Shown: positions 43,053 to 51,736 of the stretch, one piece after another
Position numbering within the stretch: the first letter of the stretch is position 1
How the letters are laid out: every line of letters starts with the position of its first letter
Assembly: GCF_002807035.1 (NCBI RefSeq)
Contig: NZ_NIUC01000002.1
Location: 739,477-803,476 of the forward strand
Length of the DNA: 64,000 nt
Direction of reading: 5' to 3'
From: Algoriphagus formosus
GTDB lineage: Bacteria; Bacteroidota; Bacteroidia; Cytophagales; Cyclobacteriaceae
Made by a program: the position numbers and the translations under genes
The notes under the pieces: generated by a model
What the model was told of the DNA's origin: nothing
Seen by the model: only the letters and a program-made list of their open reading frames with translations
The model's database searches: none

Positions 43053-44624
43053 ATGCAAAAAATAGGACTAGTCAAAATAGTTATTTTGATACTTATGACC
43101 CTAAGTATTCCTAAGGTCCTATTTGCCCAATGCCCTCAGAATAATTTCGTTGTTGATGGCTTTCAGTTACGAGATGCCGATGGAAACCCTTTCACAGTCA
43201 CTGACGAATATGAACTTGGAGAAGAAATCAATGGAGAACTCTGGACTATTCTGGGAGGCTCTTCAACTAATGGATATAACCTGAGATTCTTTTTTGATAT
43301 TGTCATCAATGACGTTCTAATCGCAGATGAGCAATACGAATGTCTTTTTTCTGGTGTACAAGCCCAGCAGAACGTTTGGGTTAAGGTTCGGGATTTTACT
43401 TGGAATTGGGGGGATGTGGTAGACATTAAAGACATTTTCATCTATTGGACCACGGGTACAGCTAACCCTAATTCTACTTGTGTTATTAGCAATAAAAACA
43501 ACATTAACTCACAATGCTACGGCAACCTTGAAGGCTTTACTGCTGCTGTTCCATTATTTCCAAAATTCGATTTCCAGTCTAATGGGATTTGTAATACGAC
43601 CATAGAATTCACTTCGCAAACTATAGGGGGATCACCACCATACAATTATACTTTCGAATGGGATTTTGACGGACTAGGGACTGCTACCGGACCAAGTCCA
43701 GTTTTTGATTTCCCTGCAACAGGCACTTACACTATAGGACTTACCGCTGATGATGGGGTGACAACTACTAACATCTACAAGGATATTTTCATTGATCCTA
43801 ACTTTGGTATTCAGGTGACTATTTTCCCTACAAAAATCGATGATGATACCGGGATCATTTACGTGGAAAGTGTCACTGGAGGCACGGAGCCTTATAGCTT
43901 TGAATGGACGGGTCCTGATGGTTTTTACAGTACTAATAGAAATATATTCGGCCTGAGCACAGGCTTATATACACTGACTGTGACCGATGCTAATGGATGC
44001 TCTCAAACCGTAGAATACTTTCTGGATGTTGCTTCAGTTCTATCTTTAGATCTTTCCTACTTTGTAGGAGAGTGGTCTCCCAAGACAGGAAAAGTAATCC
44101 TCAACTGGGAAACGAATCGAGAAATAGAGCCTGGCACTTTCGAAATTCAAAGAAAAAATAATGGTGATGAGCCTTTTCAAACTATCGGAACCATTGAAAT
44201 TCCTAATTCAAAAACCGAAAAGACTCCTTACTCCTTTCAAGACACAAATTTCCCCTTTAATCAAGACCACCTCTATTACAGAATAAGAAAAAAAACAGGA
44301 GAATTCGATTATTACAGCTCTGTTCTCTTGGTAAAACGAGAGATGCCCAAAGAGATGATACCCAATTGGACTTTATTTCCAAACCCAAGCTATGCAGGTC
44401 AAAATTTAGAATTAGCCTATCTGGGAAAAGAAAAAATCTCAGGAGGAAATGTGAAGCTACGCCTGTTGAATACTACGGGTGAGTTAAGAGAAAAAACAGT
44501 TCCACTCCCCACAACTTCAAGGTTCATAATAAATTCGTATTTTAGTTATCTTCCAGCTGGCTTCTATATTCTGGAATTACAGTGGAACAATCACTCTGAG
44601 CAAATCAAAATACTTAGAAATTGA
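43053..44624 (+). CDS. PKD-domain protein with T9SS type A sorting domain
   Basis: A 523-residue secreted protein. Signal peptide to about residue 25 (FAQ). A lectin-like or beta-rich N-terminal part, then a PKD-like region (YTFEWDFDGLGTATGPSPVFDFPATGTYTIGLTADDG) near 195-245, a further repeat ending FLDVASV, and a C-terminal sorting domain (LFPNPSYAGQNLEL... AGFYILEL). The last drives export through the type IX system and anchoring to the surface. The following gene starts 5 bases past its stop. Ligand unknown. Confidence 0.88.
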   Translation: MQKIGLVKIVILILMTLSIPKVLFAQCPQNNFVVDGFQLRDADGNPFTVTDEYELGEEINGELWTILGGSSTNGYNLRFFFDIVINDVLIADEQYECLFSGVQAQQNVWVKVRDFTWNWGDVVDIKDIFIYWTTGTANPNSTCVISNKNNINSQCYGNLEGFTAAVPLFPKFDFQSNGICNTTIEFTSQTIGGSPPYNYTFEWDFDGLGTATGPSPVFDFPATGTYTIGLTADDGVTTTNIYKDIFIDPNFGIQVTIFPTKIDDDTGIIYVESVTGGTEPYSFEWTGPDGFYSTNRNIFGLSTGLYTLTVTDANGCSQTVEYFLDVASVLSLDLSYFVGEWSPKTGKVILNWETNREIEPGTFEIQRKNNGDEPFQTIGTIEIPNSKTEKTPYSFQDTNFPFNQDHLYYRIRKKTGEFDYYSSVLLVKREMPKEMIPNWTLFPNPSYAGQNLELAYLGKEKISGGNVKLRLLNTTGELREKTVPLPTTSRFIINSYFSYLPAGFYILELQWNNHSEQIKILRN

Positions 44625-44629
44625 GCTTT

Positions 44630-45076
44630 ATGAAAACAATAAGACTTCAAGCCATCACTTTTTTGATGGCTATTTTTTTTCTCTCTTCCTGCTCCTGTCA
44701 GCCTGAGGATATCCTCAAAATAGCATTTAAGGGAATGGAAAAAATGGTGGGAGATGGATTTGTTCCTTCGGATGAAATTCGCGCTTTAGGTGATTTCCAA
44801 GGCACCTCTGTGAATTTGAAGCGGACAAATGATGAATCTATAATTATTCTTAAATTGGAGAATGGCGACCCAAAACTTCTGGGAGAATACCCGGAAGTAC
44901 TCGCCAGAAAATGTGCTGAAATCTATCTCAGAGACTTTGAAAATTCTGAAAACTATGAAAAAATCGTGGTTCAGTTTATCCAAACTGATCCCTTTAACCC
45001 GGATAATTTCGCTATGCAAGAGCATGAGTTTCAGACCAAAGATTTCCTCGAAACAACTAACCTCAAACCACTATGA
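44630..45076 (+). CDS. Small lipoprotein, unknown function
   Basis: A 148-residue protein starting at ATG 44630 (a TTG three codons earlier would overlap the previous stop codon and is less likely). A lipoprotein signal ends in LSSC with Cys21, followed by Cys23. The mature protein is acidic and hydrophilic, with KLENGDPKLLGEYPEVLARK as its most regular part. No domain recognised. It lies between the T9SS protein and a small membrane protein, overlapping the latter by ATGA. Confidence 0.75.
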   Translation: MKTIRLQAITFLMAIFFLSSCSCQPEDILKIAFKGMEKMVGDGFVPSDEIRALGDFQGTSVNLKRTNDESIIILKLENGDPKLLGEYPEVLARKCAEIYLRDFENSENYEKIVVQFIQTDPFNPDNFAMQEHEFQTKDFLETTNLKPL

Positions 45077-45345
45077 ACATTCCTGAAGAATTCCAAAAAC
45101 CCACCTTAACGCTTGGAGACTGGATCATCAACGTCTTGATCTCCAAATTGCCACTCATTGGTTTTATCATGTTGATCGTTTGGGCAGTAGATAAGAATAC
45201 CGATGTCAACAAATCCAATTGGGCCAAATCTGAGCTGATTCTTCGACTCATCGGCTTTGTGATTGGAATCATTATCTTTTCCGTGATTGGCTTTGGCTTT
45301 TTTACAGCCTTTTCTGAAAATGTAAATTGGAGTGATTTTGATTAA
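45073..45345 (+). CDS. Small two-helix membrane protein, unknown function
   Basis: A 90-residue protein with hydrophobic helices at about 25-40 and 60-80 separated by a charged loop (DKNTDVNKSNWAK). It starts by an ATGA overlap with the lipoprotein gene, so translation is coupled. No family recognised; it may support the lipoprotein at the inner membrane. The next 160 bases hold no gene. Confidence 0.75.
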   Translation: MNIPEEFQKPTLTLGDWIINVLISKLPLIGFIMLIVWAVDKNTDVNKSNWAKSELILRLIGFVIGIIIFSVIGFGFFTAFSENVNWSDFD

Positions 45346-45507
45346 TACGGTTTTCCGCAATTAAGCCTTTGTCAAATTCTCTTTTATTTCTGGCAGGAAG
45401 TTGAAAGAGTGAAGCATCCGAATTATGAACATCTAGGTTCATTGTAGGCAATTCACCTTTCCTACTATTAGATTAGCGGATCTACAAATTGATAAAGCCT
45501 TCAGAAA

Positions 45508-46185
45508 TTAAAGTAAATTCGAGCCGTCTTCGACCTCTTCTACGGCTTTATCCAGAAAGTCCAAAAAAGGCTTCATCACGGAAAACCCTTGGAAGGCAAG
45601 GTTCAGAAAATTGCCCGAGTTTACATCCTTGTCTGCAATTGGGCTGGAAACGATGAAGCTTTTCATCCGAAGAAATTCGATATATGGATGGTCTGCATCA
45701 TAGTCCCTTGGACTTGTCTTGAGCTTTTCTCCTTCGATGGTGGGAAACATTTTGACAAACTCAGGTTTGCTGAGAATTTCCGTTAACTCAGCACCGGAGT
45801 AATCAATTTCCTTTCGAATTTTCTTCAGTGTTTCTGCCATTGGCATCCAAATGCCTCCTGCAAAAAATGAATTGCCTGGCTGTATATGAAGATACCATCC
45901 CGGCCCCTCGGATTTCTTTCCTTTTGGTGAAAAATAGGCCGCGAAATTGGTTTTATAGGGATCCTTATTGGCAGAAAAACGGATATCCCGATTTTGTCTA
46001 AATACGCAATCTTTCGGTTTGAAAGCAGACAGTGCCGGCTCGAGTTCTGAGAGATTCTTTAACATGACCGTCACATCCTCTAAAAATTCTTTTCGGTTTG
46101 ACTGATACCAATCTCGGTTGGCATCCATCCAATCTTTATGATTGTTTTCTGCGAGAGTTGAAAGAAAGTCTAGATAAGGCCTCAT
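45508..46185 (-). CDS. DUF2461 domain-containing protein
   Basis: A 225-residue cytosolic protein of DUF2461 (TIGR02453). The family pattern is visible: FLSTLAENNHKDWMDANRDWYQSN at the N-terminus, FRQNRDIRFSANKDPYKTNFAAYF near 62-85, and GWYLHIQPGNSFFAGGIWMP near 96-115. Its function is not known. It is 54 bases downstream of murF on the same strand. Confidence 0.9.
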   Translation of the reverse strand: MRPYLDFLSTLAENNHKDWMDANRDWYQSNRKEFLEDVTVMLKNLSELEPALSAFKPKDCVFRQNRDIRFSANKDPYKTNFAAYFSPKGKKSEGPGWYLHIQPGNSFFAGGIWMPMAETLKKIRKEIDYSGAELTEILSKPEFVKMFPTIEGEKLKTSPRDYDADHPYIEFLRMKSFIVSSPIADKDVNSGNFLNLAFQGFSVMKPFLDFLDKAVEEVEDGSNLL

Positions 46186-46239
46186 AATTTCTAGTTTGAT
46201 AATAGATGTGTCTTTTTAACCCTTAGAAAAAGAGAGAGT

Positions 46240-47535
46240 TTAAATAAAATCAACAAGCCCCTCCAACTTCATCCCTCTACTTCCTTTGATCAGAATCATG
46301 TAGTCTTCAAGCTGACTGTCCTGAAGCCAATTTCGGAATGAAAAAGGATCGGGAAAATACAGGGCCTTCGGTGCCTTAGTGAGTGCAGAAACGATGAGTT
46401 TTCCTGTGAAACAAACCTTATCAAACTCATACTCGCTGACTATCTCTCCTAATCTTGCATGCTCCGCCTCGGCATGCTCACCCAACTCATACATGTCTCC
46501 TAGGATGATCATTTTATGCTTCTTCCCTTTCATCTGACCAAAGGTCCGAATCGCTGCTTCCATGCTTGATGGATTGGCATTGTAGGCATCCAAAATGATT
46601 AAATTACTCCGCTTTTCGACCAATTGGGAGCGCATATTGGAAGGCTTGTAATTCAAAACTGCCTCTACAGCTCGATTCATATCCACTCCAAAAAACTTCC
46701 CGATAGTAAGCGCAGTGGCAATATTTCCAAAATTATAAGCTCCGATCAGAGAAGATACTTGCTCCCCATCTACCCCCTCGACCGAAAATTTTACAAAGGG
46801 ATCGGCACTCAAAAATTGTATTTCGCAAAAATCCCCTTTGGAAGGATAAAGAACGGGCTCTTTGAATCGCTTGACCATATTGCTCAAGATCTGATCTTGG
46901 CTATTGATGAAAACCGTCCCCTTATTTTCCCGCAGGTGCTGGTAAAGCTCTGTTTTTGTCTTCAAAACCCCTTCCGGTCCTCCCATTCCCTCTAAATGAG
47001 CTTTCCCAATGTTAGTAATGAAACCATGTGTGGGTTCGGCAATTTCACAAAGCTCCTGAATATCCCCTTGTTTATTCGCTCCCATTTCGATGATTGCCAG
47101 TTCATGCTCTTTCTTGAGAGAAAGCAAGGTCAATGGAACCCCAATGTGATTATTGAGATTTCCGACTGTAGCCAAAGTCTTGAATTTGGTCTTCAATACA
47201 GCATTCAGCAGCTCCTTGGAAGTAGTCTTTCCATTGCTACCGGTAAGACCAAGGATGGGTATGTCGAATTGATGTCGATGATAATTGGCCAGTTTCTGCA
47301 AGCAAACCAAAGCATCCTGACAGATAAAATAGCGCTCATCATTTTCCAAATAGTAAGCGGGGTCATCGACCACCACTCCAGAAGCACCCATTTCAAGAGC
47401 CTTCGCAGCAAATTCATTCGCATCGAAATTTGGACCTTTTAGGGCGAAAAACAGATTTCCTGGTTCAATTTTCCGTGTATCGGTACTGACTCCTGTACTT
47501 TTGAGAAAAGCTTCGTATAGGGTGATGATATTCAT
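46240..47535 (-). CDS. murF: UDP-N-acetylmuramoyl-tripeptide:D-Ala-D-Ala ligase
   Basis: A 431-residue Mur ligase completing the peptidoglycan pentapeptide precursor in the cytosol. The ATP loop LTGSNGKTTS is at 97-106, with EMGANKQGDI and the central-domain LDAYNANPSSM. The N-terminal domain binds UDP-MurNAc-tripeptide (DTRKIEPGNLFFALKG). Length is normal; it is not in a dcw-type cluster here. Confidence 0.95.
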   Translation of the reverse strand: MNIITLYEAFLKSTGVSTDTRKIEPGNLFFALKGPNFDANEFAAKALEMGASGVVVDDPAYYLENDERYFICQDALVCLQKLANYHRHQFDIPILGLTGSNGKTTSKELLNAVLKTKFKTLATVGNLNNHIGVPLTLLSLKKEHELAIIEMGANKQGDIQELCEIAEPTHGFITNIGKAHLEGMGGPEGVLKTKTELYQHLRENKGTVFINSQDQILSNMVKRFKEPVLYPSKGDFCEIQFLSADPFVKFSVEGVDGEQVSSLIGAYNFGNIATALTIGKFFGVDMNRAVEAVLNYKPSNMRSQLVEKRSNLIILDAYNANPSSMEAAIRTFGQMKGKKHKMIILGDMYELGEHAEAEHARLGEIVSEYEFDKVCFTGKLIVSALTKAPKALYFPDPFSFRNWLQDSQLEDYMILIKGSRGMKLEGLVDFI

Positions 47536-47626
47536 GACTTAATTTTAATAGTCCAAAATAAGCGAATCCATCTCATTTTTGGCTTTTGGCAACGTTTTAT
47601 CTTTAAATTCGGTTTAGAATTTAGCC

Positions 47627-49696
47627 ATGAGAAGTTTATTCCTGCTTTTTTTCATATCGCTCTTATCCTTGCCCAGTCAAGGCCAAACCGCTTTCACTTT
47701 TGATAAGAGCACAGCAGTCGATCTGGAAGGCAAGACGCTGAGCTCCCCTTGGAGTGGCGGGATCAATTCAGCCCAAATCCAAACAATTGATTTGAATGAT
47801 GACGGAGCCGAAGAGTGGGTAGTCTGGGATATCAATTCCCGGCAACTCTCGGTCTTTGAAAAATCAGGTGAGGAATTCATCCATCAACCTGAATGGGCTT
47901 ACTATTTTCCGGAGGATATCAGTGGGTTTTTGGTGTTGGCGGACTACAATTCAGACGGTAAAAAGGACCTCTTTACTTCCACAGCCAGAGGTATCAAAGC
48001 ATACCAAAACACTTCTTCCGGCAACTCCATTTCCTTTGAACTGGCTCAAGACTTTCTTCCATTGGATAATGGATCAAATATTCAAGCCAATAATCTTGAC
48101 ACACCGTTGATTCAAGATTTAGACGGAGATGGAGATCTAGACTTGGTGATCTTCAATTTTGCCTCGGGAGACTATCTGGAATTCTATGAAAATACTTCAA
48201 TAGATCGAAGTGGCAGCCCGGAAATCGACGGCTTTGCTTTCCCGGTGAGGCATTGGGGATTATTTGAAATCTGTGCCTGCGGTGATATCTCTTTTGGACA
48301 GACTTGTGCTGGCATAGATTTAAGAGTCAGTCCTACTGAAAATGCCCGAATCCAGCATGCTGGCGGCCATTCTCTTCTCTATCAGGATTGGGATGGCGAC
48401 GGTATTTCCGATTTGCTTTTAGGCCGCGATGAGTGCGATATCTTATATTTCCTACCTAATAAAGGAACAGAAACCGATCCCCTTTTCGACGAATTTTCCA
48501 CCAGTCTTCCTAGCCTTGGTGCGCTACCCCGATTTCCCGTCTTCCACAATCCGGAGTTGATAGAGGGGAATCTGATTATCAGTTCAAATTCCAATGAAGC
48601 AGCTGCCATTTATGGAGTGGACTTCGCTCAGTCCATCTTCCGGTTTGATGGGATGAGCAATCCTATTTTACAGGATCAAATTTTGGATTTGGGAGAAAAC
48701 ACAAGGCCTTTTTTCCTTGGAAATCAAAATGGAGGAAAACTCTACCTCAGTGCCAATGTGACCCGTGAAGGAGAAGTATTGGGTGAAATCTTAGAATTCG
48801 ATTTTCAAAATGGAGCATTCGAAGAGAAGGATCGCTTTGAAAACATTCGAGAATTAGGGCTTTCTGAAGTTCAATATTTAGAATACACCGACCAAACAGG
48901 TCGAGTCCAAAGATTACTGACAGGAATACGTTTTGAGGGAAATATCCCGCAGCAGCGTATTTTTCAGCTGCTCAACAATCGGTGGACCGGACTTGAGCTT
49001 TCAGGCTATCAGCCCAGCCGAGGGGATTATTTGTCGCTTTTTAATTATCAGGATCAAGACTATTTACTCGTTGCCGCTCAGAATGGAGGCTTGGATCTCT
49101 ATTCCATAGACTTTGAAAATTTAGCTACTGAGCTCCTTGAAACCGATTTCTTGGGATTTCAGGACAATCCTGCCAATCGAAATCTAGCTGTTGCAGTTTA
49201 TCAAAAAGAAGACCCCGGCTTGTATACTATCGATCAACAGGGAATTTTAACCTATATCGACAACTTCATGCAACAAAGTCAGCGAGAAGAAGTACAAATC
49301 CAAATCGGAGGTGAAAACTATCCGACTCGCTTTGGCAGAAATACTTGGATTACCTTGCTGCCGGATGTTTTGGGAGGTAATCCTGATTTGATTTTAGGTA
49401 CGCGAGCCGGTGGATTGATTTATCTCAAGGCCTCGGAATCTGCCATTCCCCCAAGTGAAGGGATTCAGTTAATTTTATATCCCAATCCAACACTAGGACC
49501 TGTAAAAGTCATTTCCAACCAGTCCGGGACAGGACGTATCGTCAATGCTTTGGGCCAGGTGATTTTATCAGATATCAGCCTAGAGGCAGGACAGGAATTG
49601 GAGATTCAGTCAGACTTTTACACACCGGGACTTTATATTTTTCAGCTTCAAACTAACAACCGTAATTCTATATCAAGAAAGTTCTGGGTGAGGTGA
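47627..49696 (+). CDS. FG-GAP/VCBS repeat protein with T9SS type A sorting domain
   Basis: A 689-residue secreted protein. Signal peptide of about 19 residues (ending SQG-Q). FG-GAP type calcium-binding repeats are visible as DLNDDGAEEW, DYNSDGKKDLF, DLDGDGDLDLV and DWDGDGISDLL. The C-terminal domain LILYPNPTLGPVKV ... GLYIFQL is a type IX sorting signal. Likely a cell-surface or secreted adhesin or binding protein; no enzyme domain is seen. Confidence 0.9.
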   Translation: MRSLFLLFFISLLSLPSQGQTAFTFDKSTAVDLEGKTLSSPWSGGINSAQIQTIDLNDDGAEEWVVWDINSRQLSVFEKSGEEFIHQPEWAYYFPEDISGFLVLADYNSDGKKDLFTSTARGIKAYQNTSSGNSISFELAQDFLPLDNGSNIQANNLDTPLIQDLDGDGDLDLVIFNFASGDYLEFYENTSIDRSGSPEIDGFAFPVRHWGLFEICACGDISFGQTCAGIDLRVSPTENARIQHAGGHSLLYQDWDGDGISDLLLGRDECDILYFLPNKGTETDPLFDEFSTSLPSLGALPRFPVFHNPELIEGNLIISSNSNEAAAIYGVDFAQSIFRFDGMSNPILQDQILDLGENTRPFFLGNQNGGKLYLSANVTREGEVLGEILEFDFQNGAFEEKDRFENIRELGLSEVQYLEYTDQTGRVQRLLTGIRFEGNIPQQRIFQLLNNRWTGLELSGYQPSRGDYLSLFNYQDQDYLLVAAQNGGLDLYSIDFENLATELLETDFLGFQDNPANRNLAVAVYQKEDPGLYTIDQQGILTYIDNFMQQSQREEVQIQIGGENYPTRFGRNTWITLLPDVLGGNPDLILGTRAGGLIYLKASESAIPPSEGIQLILYPNPTLGPVKVISNQSGTGRIVNALGQVILSDISLEAGQELEIQSDFYTPGLYIFQLQTNNRNSISRKFWVR

Positions 49697-49761
49697 TTGA
49701 GATTAGTTTTGTTTGGATACAGGAAATATCCTAGCTTTCAATACAGAATAAACACCAACTT

Positions 49762-51465
49762 ATGAGACATATTTATTTCTTGGCCTTTTTGGCCTTTATC
49801 GGGTTTGCCTGTAATAGCGGCCCGGAAAATCCTGCTGATAAAATTTTTATTAACGGAACCATCTACACCGTGGACGAATCCAATCCGAAGGTCGAAGCAG
49901 TAGCCGTCAAAGATGGAATGATTCAGGCAATTGGTTCATCTGCTGAAATCCAGGAATTAGCAGGTAAAAATACCGAAGTGGTTGACTTGGAAGGAAAAAC
50001 CATGACACCAGGCTTTATTGAGTCCCATGCCCACTTGATGGGAATCGGCTACAACAAGCTGGAGCTTGACCTGATGTATGTCAAAACCTATGATGAACTC
50101 GTCGAAAAAGTAGCCGAGGCAGTTGCTAAAGCCAAACCTGGCGACTGGATCACAGGTCGGGGATGGCATCAGGATAAGTGGATCGAAAAGCCTGAAAAAA
50201 TGGTCAAAGGTTTCCAAACTAACGAGCCTTTGAATGCTGTGTCTCCTGACAATCCGGTATTCCTTCGCCATGCTTCTGGTCATGCATCCTTTGCAAATTC
50301 AAAAGCTTTGGAACTCGCTGGAATCGCCAATCTAAAAGGCGAAAGACCAGGTGAGGTCGAAGGCGGAGAAATCATCACGGATGAATTGGGTAATCCTACC
50401 GGGGTATTGACCGAAAGAGCTTCGAGTCTTGTCGCTAGATTAGTCCCTGAGGAAACTCCAGAACGAGCAGAAGAAGCCTTGACTTTGGCTTTGCAAGAAT
50501 TGGTAGAGAAAGGAATCACCTCTTTTCATGATGCAGGTTCCGGTCAGGGTGTAATCGATTTGGTTCAAAAATTCAAGGACGAGGGAAAACTTACCGTCCG
50601 CCAGTATATCATGCTTACCGGACGTCAGCCGGAGCTTTTGGAAGAATGGTACAAAAAAGGCCCGATGATCGATACAGAAGATCACTTGTTGACCGTCAGA
50701 TCCATTAAATTGAATTGCGACGGAGCCTTAGGGCCAAGAGGAGCATGGTTGCTAGAGGACTACGCTGACCGACCAGGTCATCGTGGCCATGAGACTTTGC
50801 CTATGTCTGTGGTGACGGAGGTTTCTGAAAAGGCACTTCCTTTAGGTTTTCAGGTTTGCTCTCATGCTATTGGTGACCGAGCTAATCAGGAGATTTTGGA
50901 TCGCTATGAAGCTGCCTTCACGAAGTTTCCAGATGCAACAGACCATCGGTTCCGCATTGAGCATGCCCAGCATTTGCATCCTGATGATATTCCAAGATTT
51001 GGTGAATTGGGAGTGATTGCAGCCATGCAGGCCATTCATTTGAGTTCTGACAGACCATGGGCGATTGATCGCTTGGGTGAAAAGCGTATCATTGATGGGG
51101 CTTATGTGTGGCAGAAGCTTTTCCAAACTGGCGCAAGAATCTGTAATGGAACGGATGCGCCTGTGGAACCAGTAGATCCAATTCCTTCTTTTTATGCATC
51201 CGTAACACGCAAGACCTTGGAAGGACTTCCTGAAGGAGGTTACGAGGGCGATCAAAAAATGACCCGAGAGCAGGCGCTAAAGTCTTACACATTGGACGGT
51301 GCCTATGCGGAATTTGAAGAAGATTTCAAAGGCTCGATCGAGGTAGGCAAAGCAGCTGACTTCACTGTTTTTGATCAAAATATCATGGAAGTGCCAGAGG
51401 ATGAAATACTGAAAACTCAAGTTGCCATGACGGTGATGGGGGGACAAGTGGTATTTAAAAAGTAG
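49762..51465 (+). CDS. Amidohydrolase (YtcJ-like), lipoprotein
   Basis: A 567-residue metal-dependent hydrolase. The lipobox puts the acylated Cys at 17 (GFAC), so it faces the periplasm or outer membrane. The HxH motif is His89/His91 in ESHAHLMG; DGALGPRGA and the later CSHAIGD and HRFRIEHAQ histidines fit the amidohydrolase site, and NGTDAPVEP holds the last Asp. A C-terminal beta domain follows. Substrate unknown. A terminator follows. Confidence 0.88.
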   Translation: MRHIYFLAFLAFIGFACNSGPENPADKIFINGTIYTVDESNPKVEAVAVKDGMIQAIGSSAEIQELAGKNTEVVDLEGKTMTPGFIESHAHLMGIGYNKLELDLMYVKTYDELVEKVAEAVAKAKPGDWITGRGWHQDKWIEKPEKMVKGFQTNEPLNAVSPDNPVFLRHASGHASFANSKALELAGIANLKGERPGEVEGGEIITDELGNPTGVLTERASSLVARLVPEETPERAEEALTLALQELVEKGITSFHDAGSGQGVIDLVQKFKDEGKLTVRQYIMLTGRQPELLEEWYKKGPMIDTEDHLLTVRSIKLNCDGALGPRGAWLLEDYADRPGHRGHETLPMSVVTEVSEKALPLGFQVCSHAIGDRANQEILDRYEAAFTKFPDATDHRFRIEHAQHLHPDDIPRFGELGVIAAMQAIHLSSDRPWAIDRLGEKRIIDGAYVWQKLFQTGARICNGTDAPVEPVDPIPSFYASVTRKTLEGLPEGGYEGDQKMTREQALKSYTLDGAYAEFEEDFKGSIEVGKAADFTVFDQNIMEVPEDEILKTQVAMTVMGGQVVFKK

Positions 51466-51497
51466 AATTCTGAAGTCAATAATCAGAAAAACTCCCA

Positions 51498-51535
51498 GGC
51501 CGTCCAAGTTTTGAAAACTTGGATGGCCTTTTTTG
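51498..51535 (+). terminator. Rho-independent terminator
   Basis: Long stem GGCCGTCCAAGTTTT paired with AAAACTTGGATGGCC (one G-U pair) and a T run, about 30 bases after the amidohydrolase gene. Confidence 0.85.
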
Positions 51536-51736
51536 TTTTCTTTCCATCATAACCACCAACCTAATTCGGCTAGGACTATCGAAGAATTTAATAGTATTTT
51601 TTTTTTAAACCTCCCGTATCAAAATGAATCACCTGATAAAAATGCAACAATATTGCTTTTTTTGACCATTCCTGAGATATCGTTCAGGACTGTGCGTTAT
51701 TTTCCCTATTTTCCTGCTTCAGAAAAAAGAATAGCA

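Noticed and set aside
51533-51736. N-terminal extension of the S9 peptidase
   Set aside because: The signal peptide begins only at 51737; the extension starts in the upstream terminator T run.
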